A DNA stretch of 64,000 nucleotides from Oricola indica (GTDB taxonomy: Bacteria > Pseudomonadota > Alphaproteobacteria > Rhizobiales > Rhizobiaceae). The position numbers and the translations under genes are program-made. Where the stretch lies: the NCBI RefSeq assembly GCF_019966595.1, contig NZ_JAINFJ010000003.1, positions 124,001 through 188,000 on the forward strand, in the 5' to 3' direction. The notes below the pieces were generated by a model. The model saw only the letters and a list, made by a program, of their open reading frames with translations, ran no database searches and had not been told where the DNA came from. Below, piece by piece: positions 19,090-28,336 of the stretch (position 1 is the stretch's first letter; every line of letters begins with the position of its first letter).

Positions 19090-19947
19090 ATGAATTATCG
19101 CCACATATTTCACGCCGGAAATTTCGCAGATGTGTTCAAGCACATCGTGCTGACCCGCGTCATCGCCTACATGCAGCGCAAGGAAGCCGCATTCCGCGTG
19201 CTCGATACCCATGCCGGTCTCGGTCTCTACGACCTGTCGTCCGACCAGGCGCAGAAGACGGGCGAATGGAAAACGGGAATCGGCAAGGTTCTGGATGCGG
19301 CGGACAACGCCCCGGCCGATGTTCGTGAATTGCTCGCGCCCTATCTCGACGCTGTTGGTTCATTCAATCCGGAAGGCGGCCTGACGCAATATCCGGGTTC
19401 GCCGATGATCGCGCGCGCGATGTTCCGCAACCAGGACAGGCTGACCGCACTCGAATTGCACCCGGAAGACTTCGAGGTCCTCCATTCTCATTTCGAGGGC
19501 GACTTCCAGGCACGTGTCACAAAGCTGGACGGCTGGCTCGGCATCAAGTCCCACCTGCCGCCGAAGGAACGCCGGGGCATCGTGCTCGTCGATCCGCCTT
19601 TCGAGGTCTATCACGAGTTCTTCAACATCCTCACGGCGTTGAAAGACGGCCACAAGCGGTTCGCGACAGGTACGTTCCTGCTCTGGTATCCGGTCAAGCA
19701 CCGCAAGGGTATTTCGGAATTCCGGGACGAACTCAGGGCGCTGAAGATCCCGCGAATCCTCGATACCTCGCTCGAGGTTCGTTCGTCGGGCGCCGATGTG
19801 CGTTTCGACGGCTCGGGCATGATCGTCGTCAATCCGCCCTACGCGCTGGAATCGGAATTGCGCACGATTTTGCCATGGCTGGCTTCCGTGCTGGAATTCC
19901 GCAAGGGATCGGGAAGTTACGCGATCAATTGGCTCGCCGGCGAATAG
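19090..19947 (+). CDS. rlmJ: 23S rRNA (adenine-2030-N6)-methyltransferase RlmJ
   Basis: 285 residues. It begins with the family's 'MNYRHIFHAGNFADVFKH' and carries the N6-adenine methyltransferase catalytic motif 'DPPFE' near residue 166, plus 'TGTFLLWYPVKHRKG'. Modifies A2030 of 23S rRNA (E. coli numbering); older annotations call it ComJ/YhiR. AGGAGCG lies 7 bases before the ATG. Single gene, with no obvious terminator after it. Confidence 0.95.
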   Translation: MNYRHIFHAGNFADVFKHIVLTRVIAYMQRKEAAFRVLDTHAGLGLYDLSSDQAQKTGEWKTGIGKVLDAADNAPADVRELLAPYLDAVGSFNPEGGLTQYPGSPMIARAMFRNQDRLTALELHPEDFEVLHSHFEGDFQARVTKLDGWLGIKSHLPPKERRGIVLVDPPFEVYHEFFNILTALKDGHKRFATGTFLLWYPVKHRKGISEFRDELRALKIPRILDTSLEVRSSGADVRFDGSGMIVVNPPYALESELRTILPWLASVLEFRKGSGSYAINWLAGE

Positions 19948-20054
19948 CGTTTTTCACATTCCGACTGTGACATCACTGCCATAGGTTGCGGGGTGACTGC
20001 CGAAGGCGATTGGGGTAATCAGATCGGCAACGGATTGCGCAAGGAGACCTCGCA

Positions 20055-20516
20055 ATGACCACCCGGATTTCTTCTGCCATTCGCGGCGTCCTTGCCGCGG
20101 CAGTGTTCGCAACAGCTCCGATGACCGCGCTGGCTGCCGATCTGATCGCGCCGGGTGGCTCCTATGTCGTGGCCCAGCCCGACTCGGCATGCGCCAAGGA
20201 TTCCTATCTGAAGTCGATCGAGCGGCGCTTCCGCATCCAGGCGCGCGAAGTCCACCACTGGCCGGAGTTGTCGATCTCGTCGATCACGCAGATCCGCGAA
20301 AACCGCTATGTGCCGAGCTCCGAGCGCGCCCGCGCGGTCGACCAGCTCTATTGCCGCGCATCGGCTACGACCTCGGATGGCCACAACCGCACGCTTTGGT
20401 ATCTGGTGGAATTCGGCGCCGGTTTCGCTGGCGCGTTCGGTGACAATGTCGAGTTCTGCCTTTCGGGCCTCGACCGCTGGAACGTCTATGACGGTTACTG
20501 CCGGGTTCTGCGCTAA
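20055..20516 (+). CDS. Secreted four-cysteine protein of unknown function
   Basis: 153 residues with a Sec signal peptide (residues 1-28, cleavage near 'ALAADL'). The mature domain has four cysteines (C46, C100, C135, C149), consistent with two disulfides in the periplasm. No motif I recognise. AAGGAGA lies 8 bases before the ATG. Only 18 bases separate it from the RNase T2 gene, so the two are probably cotranscribed; any shared role is inference. Confidence 0.7.
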   Translation: MTTRISSAIRGVLAAAVFATAPMTALAADLIAPGGSYVVAQPDSACAKDSYLKSIERRFRIQAREVHHWPELSISSITQIRENRYVPSSERARAVDQLYCRASATTSDGHNRTLWYLVEFGAGFAGAFGDNVEFCLSGLDRWNVYDGYCRVLR

Positions 20517-20534
20517 GCTATCCCTGTCCATCTC

Positions 20535-21227
20535 ATGCGTTTGCTGACCCGCATCGCGGCAGGTTTCGCGACGGCTGTCGCCCTCGCCGGGTGCGAGGAA
20601 GCGGGATCGGTCGGTCCGATATCGGCCGCCGAGACATTAGAGGTTCCCCTCGGCACCGGTTTCGATTTCTATGTTCTCGCCCTGTCATGGTCGCCCAGCT
20701 ACTGCGCGTCCTTCGGCGACCGTGCCAACCGGCAGCAATGCGAAGCTGACGATCCCTTCGGATTTGTCGTGCATGGCTTGTGGCCGCAGTTCACGACCGG
20801 TTATCCGACGGAGTGCCCTACCGACCGGCCGCTCGGCGTATCGCGCGTACTGTCCGATTCGATGCTCGACATCATGCCGTCGACGGGCTTGATCCGTCAT
20901 GAATGGCGCGAACACGGCACTTGTTCGGGCCTGTCGCAGGAAGACTACTTTATCGCGACGCGGATGGCGTTCGAAGCGATCGCCATTCCGGCCTCCTTCG
21001 CTGCCGCCAGCAGTATCCGGACCGTCGATCCCGATACGGTCGAGGATGCGTTTGTTTCCGCCAATCCCGGCATGCCGGGCGACGCGATCGCCGTGACTTG
21101 CGACCGGCGGTATCTGCGCGAGGTGCGCATCTGCCTGTCGCGCGATCTCGCCGGGTTCGTCGCGTGTCCGGAAGTCGATGCGAACGCCTGCTCCAAGGAT
21201 GGCGCGGTCATGCCGGCTGCTCGCTGA
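20535..21227 (+). CDS. Ribonuclease T2 family protein, probable lipoprotein
   Basis: 230 residues. Both T2 active-site blocks are present: CAS I 'FVVHGLWPQ' and CAS II 'HEWREHGTC', each with its catalytic His, plus the acidic Glu. The N-terminus carries 'AVALAGC', a lipobox ending in Cys20, so the mature enzyme is probably a lipid-anchored periplasmic ribonuclease (RNase I-like role). Eight further cysteines are typical of the disulfide-rich T2 fold. It follows the secreted four-cysteine protein by 18 bases. Confidence 0.9.
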   Translation: MRLLTRIAAGFATAVALAGCEEAGSVGPISAAETLEVPLGTGFDFYVLALSWSPSYCASFGDRANRQQCEADDPFGFVVHGLWPQFTTGYPTECPTDRPLGVSRVLSDSMLDIMPSTGLIRHEWREHGTCSGLSQEDYFIATRMAFEAIAIPASFAAASSIRTVDPDTVEDAFVSANPGMPGDAIAVTCDRRYLREVRICLSRDLAGFVACPEVDANACSKDGAVMPAAR

Positions 21228-21254
21228 GCAGCGCCATTCCGGGGCTTTGCCGGC

Positions 21255-21416
21255 CTATTCCTCGCCGTTTTCGTGGTTTTCCTTGACAATCGGGCCGCTC
21301 GAATCACCAGAGTGTTTCTTGCGATCCGCGGCGCCCTTGCCGTTATCATCGGACTTCTCGCGGCGAGCTTCGCGGTTTTCCTCGGCAATCGATTCGCTGT
21401 TATCGTCCGGTTTCAT
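21255..21416 (-). CDS. Small hydrophilic protein, 53 residues
   Basis: Highly charged (Glu, Asp, Lys, Arg, Asn) with no hydrophobic stretch, so soluble and probably disordered. The start is chosen at 21416 because AGGAGAA lies 7 bases upstream; sequence further upstream in the same frame looks non-coding. Convergent with the RNase T2 gene and divergent from the GST gene. Function unknown; small stress-related proteins look like this, but nothing more specific can be said. Confidence 0.6.
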   Translation of the reverse strand: MKPDDNSESIAEENREARREKSDDNGKGAADRKKHSGDSSGPIVKENHENGEE

Positions 21417-21582
21417 GTTTTGCTTCTCCTGGTGCTGCGTGCGACTACCGTCGCGCCACCGTTTCGACTGCAGAGGAAACGTGTTCCGGAACGCTCCGTT
21501 CCATCTATAAGGGAAACACAGCCCGTTCATTTCGGGGTGCCGGCGGCGTCTGCCGCCATCTGACAAAGGAAGAAGATCACCC

Positions 21583-22185
21583 ATGCCACGCCTGCTCTAT
21601 TCGCCCGCCTCCCCCTACAGCGCCAAGGTCCGCATGGCGGCCGCGTGGCTCGACCTCGGGATCGAGCCGGAGACCGTGAACACGAATGACGAACCGGCCC
21701 TGCTGGTCGAGAACAATCCGCTCGGCAAGATCCCGACCCTGATTCTCGACGACGGCTCGGCGCTGTTCGACAGCCGCGCGATCATGCAGGAACTCGATCG
21801 CATGAGCGGCCGCAGGCTGTTTCCGCGCAACGCGGCGAAGCGGATGGAGGCCGAACGGATGGAGGCGCTTGGCGACGGGCTGTGCGATTGCCTTCTTGCG
21901 CAGGTGTACGAGAAGCGCTTCCGGCCGGAAGAGAAAGTGCACCAGCCATGGCTCGATCTGCAGGCGCGCAAGGTGACGCGCGGTCTCGACTGGCTCAATG
22001 ACAACGCACCGCGCGTGACAAGCAAGCTGACCGGAGGGCAATTCGCCGTCGCGGCAATGCTCGGATATCTCGACCTGCGGTTCCCCGACCTCAACTGGCG
22101 TCGTGGCCGGCCGAAGCTGAAACGCTTCGAGGACCGGTTCGCGAAGCAGTTTCCGGAATACGAGACGCTAAAGTCGCACGGGTAA
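21583..22185 (+). CDS. Glutathione S-transferase family protein
   Basis: 200 residues. Thioredoxin-like N-terminal domain with 'YSPASPYSAKVRMAA' (the first Ser/Tyr region near residue 6-11), cis-Pro region 'NPLGKIPTLIL' and 'LFDSRAIMQEL' for gamma-glutamyl binding; all-helical C-terminal domain from about 85. Substrate not predictable. AAGGAAG precedes the ATG. It stands alone between two minus-strand genes. Confidence 0.9.
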   Translation: MPRLLYSPASPYSAKVRMAAAWLDLGIEPETVNTNDEPALLVENNPLGKIPTLILDDGSALFDSRAIMQELDRMSGRRLFPRNAAKRMEAERMEALGDGLCDCLLAQVYEKRFRPEEKVHQPWLDLQARKVTRGLDWLNDNAPRVTSKLTGGQFAVAAMLGYLDLRFPDLNWRRGRPKLKRFEDRFAKQFPEYETLKSHG

Positions 22186-22194
22186 AAAAGAAAA

Positions 22195-22220
22195 GCCCGT
22201 GCGGATCGCTCCGCACGGGC
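22195..22220 (-). terminator. Intrinsic terminator of the porin gene
   Basis: Perfect 11-bp stem GCCCGTGCGGA / TCCGCACGGGC with a TCGC loop, between the convergent GST and porin genes. On the minus strand it is followed by a T-rich tract (complement of 22184-22194), so it is a classical terminator for the porin; on the plus strand there is no T tract. Confidence 0.85.
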
Positions 22221-22244
22221 CCGTGTTGCCGGATTGCGTCCGGG

Positions 22245-22889
22245 TTAGAACTTCAGGCCGATACCGGCTTTCACGCTGTGCTCGTTGAAGCCGGACGAGA
22301 CCGTCGAGCCACCGAGATCGTAATCCTTCGCGCCGTAGTCCGAATAACGGTATTCGAGACGGCTGAAGACGTTGTCGGTCAGCAGGGCCTCGGCGCCAGC
22401 GCCAACGGTCCAGCCGAGATGGGTGTTGGTGTCGCTTCCCACCCCGTCGTCCATTTCGTTGTTGGCGATAGCCAGACCGGCGGTACCGTAAACCATGAAC
22501 GGATCAACAGCGTAGCCAAGGCGGCCACGCACCGAACCGAACACACCACGGTCAACGTCATTGGCGCCGTCCGAACCGGTTGCGCCGGAATAGCCGACGT
22601 CACCTTCCGCACCGTAGACGAAGGCACCGTTCTGGAAGTTCACGCCGGCAAAGGCGCCACCGTTCCAGCCGTCGGCGTCGATATCGCCCGTATCGGCGTC
22701 GAACCGGGCCCAGTCGTAACCGCCGAAGGCACCAACATAGACTCCCGACCATGTGTCGGCCGGAACGATATTGATCGGGGCGGCCATCGGCGGCTCTGGC
22801 GGCGCCTCGACGGCATCCGCGGCCAGGGCGGCGTTGCCGGCGAGCGCCACGATGGCGATTCCTCCGGCCAATTTTGCAAACATACGCAT
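22245..22889 (-). CDS. Outer-membrane beta-barrel protein (Omp25/Omp31-like porin family)
   Basis: 214 residues. Signal peptide (residues 1-24, cleavage near 'ALAADA'), a short Pro-rich linker, then 'WSGVYVGAFGGYDWARF' typical of the family, repeated amphipathic strands, and a C-terminal aromatic residue ('GIGLKF') as outer-membrane signal. Small eight-stranded barrel, surface structural protein in Hyphomicrobiales. AAGGAGAG precedes the ATG and a strong terminator follows, so it is monocistronic. Confidence 0.9.
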   Translation of the reverse strand: MRMFAKLAGGIAIVALAGNAALAADAVEAPPEPPMAAPINIVPADTWSGVYVGAFGGYDWARFDADTGDIDADGWNGGAFAGVNFQNGAFVYGAEGDVGYSGATGSDGANDVDRGVFGSVRGRLGYAVDPFMVYGTAGLAIANNEMDDGVGSDTNTHLGWTVGAGAEALLTDNVFSRLEYRYSDYGAKDYDLGGSTVSSGFNEHSVKAGIGLKF

Positions 22890-23134
22890 GTCACTCTCCT
22901 TGAAGGTCGTCTGTATCGCGCCCGATGCTTTTGCGTTTCGGACGCTTCGTGCCCCAAACTCCCTGCCGAAGATTTCGTTCCCGATTGCGGCGATTGCGTT
23001 GCTGGATTGAGGAGATTCAGTGGCCGAAAAATGACAGTTCGGGAGTGTGTTCGACGCGCAACACCGCGGCGCTCCCTTCCTTCCTGAAATCCATGCCTAT
23101 ATAGACGAAACACGCTGTTTTCAGACGGACCTCC

Positions 23135-24079
23135 ATGCTTCTTGACTTCATCATGCTCGCCGCCGGCCTGGTTCTCCTCGTATTTGCCGGCGACTACCTC
23201 GTAAAAGGTGCGGCGGGCCTGGCCGAAAGCCTGGGAATCCCTTCGCTGATCATCGGTCTCACGGTCGTCGCCTTCGGGACATCGGCACCGGAACTCGTCG
23301 TTTCGCTGCAATCCGCCCTGTCCGGCGCGCCCGATATCGCGGTCGGCAACGTGGTCGGTTCGAACATCGCAAACGTGCTGCTTGTCATGGGTATCCCGGC
23401 GATCATCGCAGCCATCCATGCCAAACAGCACGGATTGGCCCGCAATGTTGCGGTCATGCTGGTCTTCACTGTCGCGTTCATGTGGATGATCAGCGACGAC
23501 AGGCTCGACCGGTTGGAGGCGGCCGGGCTGTTTGCCGGGCTTTTGCTTTTCATTCTCGCGCAAGTGTTGAGAGCCCGCGCCCATGTCGAGGACGAGCAAC
23601 CCGACGATTATCACGAGGAACTCGGCGAACTGCCCCACGCAACCGGCAGGATCGCGCTCTACCTTGCCGGCGGCCTGATCGGCCTGCCCATCGCCGCACA
23701 ACTGACAGTCGCCGGCGCGTCCAACCTGGCCGAGACCTTCGGCGTATCGCAGGCAGCCATCGGACTGACGATCGTCGCGATCGGTACATCTCTGCCGGAA
23801 CTCGCGACCACCATGGCCGCGGCATGGCGCAAGGAAGTCGACGTCGCGCTCGGCAACATCATCGGCTCCAACATCTTCAATATCGGCGCCATCATGGGGA
23901 TAACGGGCCTGATCATTCCGGTACCCGTTTCGCACATCATGATCGAACGTGACATGTGGATCATGCTTGCCACCTCCGTGGCGCTCGCCGTGATCTGTTT
24001 TGGGCGGATTACGACGGGCCGGACACTGGGCGCCATCATGAGCGTGGCCTATCTCACCTATATCGTGATGGTATTCTGA
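23135..24079 (+). CDS. Calcium/sodium antiporter family protein (CaCA, YrbG-like)
   Basis: 314 residues with about ten membrane segments. The two inverted alpha-repeats of the CaCA superfamily are visible: 'VVAFGTSAPELVVS' with 'GNVVGSNIANVLLVMG' in the first half, and 'IVAIGTSLPELATTM' with 'GNIIGSNIFNIGAIMG' in the second. Inner-membrane cation exchanger. Divergent from the porin. The SDR gene follows after a 15-base gap to its chosen start. Confidence 0.92.
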   Translation: MLLDFIMLAAGLVLLVFAGDYLVKGAAGLAESLGIPSLIIGLTVVAFGTSAPELVVSLQSALSGAPDIAVGNVVGSNIANVLLVMGIPAIIAAIHAKQHGLARNVAVMLVFTVAFMWMISDDRLDRLEAAGLFAGLLLFILAQVLRARAHVEDEQPDDYHEELGELPHATGRIALYLAGGLIGLPIAAQLTVAGASNLAETFGVSQAAIGLTIVAIGTSLPELATTMAAAWRKEVDVALGNIIGSNIFNIGAIMGITGLIIPVPVSHIMIERDMWIMLATSVALAVICFGRITTGRTLGAIMSVAYLTYIVMVF

Positions 24080-24094
24080 GAGCGGAGATTGCAG

Positions 24095-24856
24095 GTGCAG
24101 GCTAAGGGAACCGCGCTCGTGACGGGCGGAGCGAAACGTATCGGACGCACTATCGTCGAGGATCTCGCGGCGAACGGCTATGCGGTCGCAATCCACGCGA
24201 ACAGTTCCTTCGCTGAAGCGGAGGCGCTTGCGAATTCGCTGCGCGCCGCCGGGGCTGACGCCTATGCGGTGCAGGCCGATTTGTGCAAGGCGGAGGGGAT
24301 GACCGCCCTCATCGCGCAGGCGACGGATCTCGCCGGTCCGATCGACCTTCTCGTCAACAACGCCTCCGTCTTCGAACATGATGCGTTGGGCGAATTGAGC
24401 GAGGATGTGTGGGACCGGCATTTCGACATCCACGTCAAAGCCCCTGCTTTCCTCGCGCAGGCCTTCGCGGCCGCCCTTCCCTCCGGAACGAACGGGCTCA
24501 TCGTCAACATGATCGACCAGCGCGTGTGGCGGCTAACACCAAATTTCTTCTCCTACACGCTTTCGAAATCCGCGCTTTGGACCGCGACGCGGACAATGGC
24601 GCAGGCCCTGGCCCCGCAGATCCGCGTCAACGGAATCGGGCTGGGACCGACATTGAAGAGCGCGCGGCAAAACGAAGATGATTTCGCCCGGCAGCAGGAG
24701 GCGGTGCCCCTTCGGCATGGGGCGGCGCTGACGGAAATCGGCGCGACAATCCGCTATCTCGCGGAAAACGGCTCGATCACCGGGCAGATGATCGCGCTCG
24801 ATGGCGGCCAGCATCTGGCGTGGGAAACGCCGGACGTTGCGGGAATAGCCGAATAG
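24095..24856 (+). CDS. Short-chain dehydrogenase/reductase, pteridine-reductase-like
   Basis: 253 residues. NADP-binding 'VTGGAKRIGRTIV' has the TGx3RxG form found in pteridine reductase/FolM-type SDRs rather than the usual TGx3GxG; 'LVNNASVFEHD', and the catalytic Tyr-Lys in 'YTLSKSALW' are present. Reduction of a pterin is possible but inferred. I choose the GTG at 24095, which is 7 bases after GCGGAG; the TTG at 24089 would be too close. Likely cotranscribed with the antiporter. Confidence 0.88.
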   Translation: MQAKGTALVTGGAKRIGRTIVEDLAANGYAVAIHANSSFAEAEALANSLRAAGADAYAVQADLCKAEGMTALIAQATDLAGPIDLLVNNASVFEHDALGELSEDVWDRHFDIHVKAPAFLAQAFAAALPSGTNGLIVNMIDQRVWRLTPNFFSYTLSKSALWTATRTMAQALAPQIRVNGIGLGPTLKSARQNEDDFARQQEAVPLRHGAALTEIGATIRYLAENGSITGQMIALDGGQHLAWETPDVAGIAE

Positions 24857-24921
24857 CCCCATCTGTCAGCATTCGCACGAGAGCTATTGATGATGCGGCC
24901 TCCGAGAGCTGATATGCACCG

Positions 24922-26940
24922 ATGAACGCGAAACCGATTCTCGAAGACAAGATCGCCGAGGCGGAGTTCGATGGCGGCGACGATCCCGTCGTCGCGACGC
25001 TCGGCAAGGACCTTGCCTGGGACACGGCAGACAATCTTTCCGAAGAACTGCATGGCGCGGAGCTGATCAAGGCCTATGTGAAACGCCTGCCCAACGCACC
25101 GGGCGTCTATCGCATGTTCAATGCCGATGGCGACGTGCTCTATGTCGGCAAGGCGGCGAGCCTGAAGAAGCGCGTGACGAACTACGCGCAGGGCCGAGGC
25201 CATTCGAACCGCATCACAAAGATGATCACGCTGACGGCGGCGATGGAATTCGTCACGACGCGCACCGAGACCGAAGCGCTGCTGCTTGAAGCCAATTTGA
25301 TCAAGCGACTGCGTCCGCGCTTCAACGTGCTGATGCGCGACGACAAGTCGTTTCCCTATATCCTGATCACCGGCGACCACGAAGCACCCGGCATCTTCAA
25401 GCATCGCGGCGCGCAGACGAAGAAAGGCGACTATTTCGGGCCCTTCGCATCGGCGTCCGCCGTGGGGCGCACGATCAATTCGCTGCAGCGCGCCTTCCTG
25501 CTCAGAACCTGCACCGACAGTGTTTACGAGAGCCGCACGCGCCCCTGCCTGCTCTACCAGATCAAGCGCTGTTCCGGCCCATGTACCGGCGAAATCTCCA
25601 CGGAAGGCTATGGGGAACTGGTCAGGGAGGCCAAGGCGTTCCTCTCCGGGCGCAGCCAGGCCGTGCAGGCGGACATGTCGAAATCGATGCAGGCGGCGGC
25701 GGAGGATCTCGATTTCGAGCGCGCGGCCATCTATCGCGACCGGATTTCCGCGCTGACCGCCGTCCAGAGCCATCAGGGCATCAATCCGCAAACGGTCGAG
25801 GAAGCCGACGTCTTCGCGATCCAGCAGCAGGGCGGCATGACCTGCATTCAGGTGTTCTTCTTCCGGACCGGCCAGAACTGGGGCAACCGCGCCTATTTCC
25901 CCAAGGCCGACACTGCGCTGGAGCCGGAGGATGTGCTCGGCGCCTTCATCTCGCAGTTCTACGACAACAAGCCGGTGCCGCGCCTGATCCTGACCTCCGA
26001 AACATTGCCGGAAAGCGATCTGCTGGCCGAAGCGCTGTCATTGAAGGCACCGCGCAAGGTCACCGTGACGCGGCCGCAGCGCGGCGAACGGCGCGATCTC
26101 GTCGATCACGCGCTGGCGAATGCCAAGGAGGCGCTCGGCCGGCGGCTTGCCGAGACCTCCTCGCAGGCCAAGCTGATGGCGGGCATGGCCGAAGCGCTGC
26201 AGCTTTCGCGCGTGCCTCGCCGTGTCGAGGTCTACGACAACTCCCATATCATGGGAACGAACGCGGTCGGCGCGATGGTGGTCGCCGGTCCGGAGGGATT
26301 TGCGAAGAACCAGTATCGCAAGTTCAACATCAAGTCCGAAACGGCGACGCCCGGCGATGATTTCGCGATGATGCGCGAGGTCATGGAGCGGCGTTTCTCG
26401 CGGCTGGTCAAGGAAGAAGGCATTCCCGACCGCGAGGCGGTGAATGGAGACGACGAGGCCGATCCGGTTTCCGATGCCCTGCCCGCCTGGCCGGATCTGC
26501 TGCTGATCGATGGCGGGCTCGGCCAGATCAATGCCGTGATGACGATCCTGAAGGACCTCGGCGTCGACAAGGCGGTGGACGTCGTCGGTGTCGCCAAGGG
26601 CGTCGATCGCGATGCCGGGCGCGAACGGTTCTTCATTCCGGGCAAGGCCGATTTCACGCTGCCGCCCCGCGATCCGGTGCTCTATTTCATCCAGCGGTTA
26701 CGAGATGAGGCGCACCGCTTTGCCATCGGTTCTCACCGCGCGCGGCGCAAGAAGGAGATGGTGAAGAACCCGCTCGACGAGGTCGGCGGCATCGGACCGG
26801 CACGCAAGCGCGCCCTTTTGCATCATTTCGGAACCGCCAAGGGCGTGGCGCGCGCGGCACTCGACGACCTCGAGAAAGTCGACGGGATTTCCGAGGCGAT
26901 GGCGCGCCAGATTTACGACCATTTCCGCCAATCGCAGTGA
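24922..26940 (+). CDS. uvrC: Excinuclease ABC subunit C
   Basis: 672 residues. Makes both incisions in nucleotide excision repair. Seen: GIY-YIG nuclease domain ('[19 protein letters not shown]'), a UVR-type UvrB-binding stretch ('[18 protein letters not shown]'), the RNase H-like second nuclease ('[17 protein letters not shown]', '[14 protein letters not shown]') and C-terminal tandem HhH ('[17 protein letters not shown]'). The N-terminus carries about 45 extra residues before the GIY-YIG domain. Followed by pgsA after 55 bases. Confidence 0.97.
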   Translation: MNAKPILEDKIAEAEFDGGDDPVVATLGKDLAWDTADNLSEELHGAELIKAYVKRLPNAPGVYRMFNADGDVLYVGKAASLKKRVTNYAQGRGHSNRITKMITLTAAMEFVTTRTETEALLLEANLIKRLRPRFNVLMRDDKSFPYILITGDHEAPGIFKHRGAQTKKGDYFGPFASASAVGRTINSLQRAFLLRTCTDSVYESRTRPCLLYQIKRCSGPCTGEISTEGYGELVREAKAFLSGRSQAVQADMSKSMQAAAEDLDFERAAIYRDRISALTAVQSHQGINPQTVEEADVFAIQQQGGMTCIQVFFFRTGQNWGNRAYFPKADTALEPEDVLGAFISQFYDNKPVPRLILTSETLPESDLLAEALSLKAPRKVTVTRPQRGERRDLVDHALANAKEALGRRLAETSSQAKLMAGMAEALQLSRVPRRVEVYDNSHIMGTNAVGAMVVAGPEGFAKNQYRKFNIKSETATPGDDFAMMREVMERRFSRLVKEEGIPDREAVNGDDEADPVSDALPAWPDLLLIDGGLGQINAVMTILKDLGVDKAVDVVGVAKGVDRDAGRERFFIPGKADFTLPPRDPVLYFIQRLRDEAHRFAIGSHRARRKKEMVKNPLDEVGGIGPARKRALLHHFGTAKGVARAALDDLEKVDGISEAMARQIYDHFRQSQ

Positions 26941-26995
26941 AACGGGATGAGATGCCGCACTTGACCGGCGCGGCTTCCGGTGCTTCTCACATTTT

Positions 26996-27592
26996 ATGTC
27001 ACGCAGCGCCTACAACCTGCCGAATATCCTGACCTACGCGCGTATCCTCGCGGTGCCGCTGATCGTGCTCTGTTTCTTTCTCGAGGGACGGCTGCAATCG
27101 AGCGATTTCGCGCGCTGGCTTGCTCTCGGTATCTTCATCGTCGCGAGCCTGACCGATTTCCTCGACGGCTACCTCGCGCGCAAGTGGCAACAGACCTCGA
27201 ATATCGGGCGGATGCTCGACCCGATCGCCGACAAGCTTGTCGTCTCGGTCGTGCTGCTGCTTCTGGCGGCCGAGGGATCGCTGAAGAACTGGAGCCTGTG
27301 GGCGGCAGTCATCATCCTGTGCCGGGAAATCCTGGTCTCGGGTTTGCGCGAGTATCTCGCCTCGCTGGAAGTCAGCGTGCCGGTGACGTGGCTCGCCAAA
27401 TGGAAGACCGCGATCCAGCTTGTCGCGATCGGCTTCCTGCTTGCCGGCCCTTCAGGCGACAAGATCGTGCCCTATGTCACCGAGACGGGTCACGTGCTGC
27501 TGTGGATATCGGCAATCGTGACCCTCTATACCGGGTGGGATTATTTCCGCTCCGGGCTGAAACACGTGATCAATGACGAGGCGGACCGCTGA
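26996..27592 (+). CDS. pgsA: CDP-diacylglycerol--glycerol-3-phosphate 3-phosphatidyltransferase
   Basis: 198 residues, polytopic inner-membrane enzyme committing CDP-DAG to phosphatidylglycerol. Begins with the family-typical 'NLPNILTYARILAVPLIV'; the signature is complete in 'LDGYLARKWQQTSNIGRMLD' followed by 'PIADK'. The uvrC-pgsA-moaD-moaE order is common in Hyphomicrobiales. Its TGA overlaps the moaD ATG by one base (TGATG). Confidence 0.95.
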   Translation: MSRSAYNLPNILTYARILAVPLIVLCFFLEGRLQSSDFARWLALGIFIVASLTDFLDGYLARKWQQTSNIGRMLDPIADKLVVSVVLLLLAAEGSLKNWSLWAAVIILCREILVSGLREYLASLEVSVPVTWLAKWKTAIQLVAIGFLLAGPSGDKIVPYVTETGHVLLWISAIVTLYTGWDYFRSGLKHVINDEADR

Positions 27593-27846
27593 TGACCAAG
27601 CTGGTCTATTTCGCCTGGGTGCGCGAACGCATCGGCCTTCCCGAGGAGGATGTGGACTTGCCGGAGACGGTGAAGACCGGCGCGGACCTGCTTGCCTGGA
27701 TGAAGACGCGTGGCGAGAATTACGAAGCCGCGCTGGCGATGGACAATGCCATTCGCATCGCCGTCGATCAGGAACATGTCGAGCATGGCGAGGCGCTTGG
27801 CGCGCCGCGCGAGATCGCACTGTTTCCGCCGATGACCGGGGGCTGA
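27592..27846 (+). CDS. moaD: Molybdopterin synthase small subunit
   Basis: 84 residues, ubiquitin-like beta-grasp protein. Ends in the essential Gly-Gly ('PPMTGG') that is adenylated and thiocarboxylated to carry sulfur into the dithiolene. Partner moaE starts two bases after its stop. Start overlaps pgsA stop (TGATG). Confidence 0.95.
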   Translation: MTKLVYFAWVRERIGLPEEDVDLPETVKTGADLLAWMKTRGENYEAALAMDNAIRIAVDQEHVEHGEALGAPREIALFPPMTGG

Positions 27847-27847
27847 G

Positions 27848-28306
27848 ATGGCGGCAGAGCCCGTCATTCGTGTTCAGCGGGACAATTTCGACGCCGCAGC
27901 CGAAAGCGCCCGCCTGACGGAGGACCGCACCGATGTGGGCGCGGTCGTCACCTTCACGGGCCTCTGCCGCGACGAGAACGGCACATTGTCCGCGCTGGAA
28001 CTGGAGCACTATCCGGGCATGGCCGAGGCGGAAATCGGCCGGATCGCCCGGCAAGCGGCTGAACGCTGGCCGCTGACCGGCCTGACCGTTATTCATCGCT
28101 ACGGAAAAATCGCGCCCGGCGAGAATATCGTCCTGGTTGCGGCCGCCTCCTCCCACCGTCAGGCTTCCTTCGAAGCGGCCGATTTCCTGATGGATTTCCT
28201 GAAAACGCGAGCGCCCTTCTGGAAGAAGGAGCATCGAACCGACAGCAGCGACGGGGGCTGGGTCGAGGCGAAACAGGCAGACGATACCGCCGCCGAACGG
28301 TGGTGA
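27848..28306 (+). CDS. moaE: Molybdopterin synthase catalytic subunit
   Basis: 152 residues. Converts cyclic pyranopterin monophosphate to molybdopterin with MoaD. Seen: 'DVGAVVTFTGLCRDENG', 'ALELEHYPGMAEAEIGRIA', 'VIHRYGKIAPGE' and the catalytic-lysine region 'LKTRAPFWKKE'. Supplies cofactor that the orphan oxidoreductase at 16940-19042 would need. Confidence 0.96.
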   Translation: MAAEPVIRVQRDNFDAAAESARLTEDRTDVGAVVTFTGLCRDENGTLSALELEHYPGMAEAEIGRIARQAAERWPLTGLTVIHRYGKIAPGENIVLVAAASSHRQASFEAADFLMDFLKTRAPFWKKEHRTDSSDGGWVEAKQADDTAAERW

Positions 28307-28336
28307 GTCGCATCGCCGTTCACCGGCTCGTCGACT

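Noticed and set aside
22640-24433. 597-codon minus-strand frame opposite the antiporter and SDR genes
   Set aside because: Runs across three real genes and intergenic DNA; composition is that of an antisense shadow.
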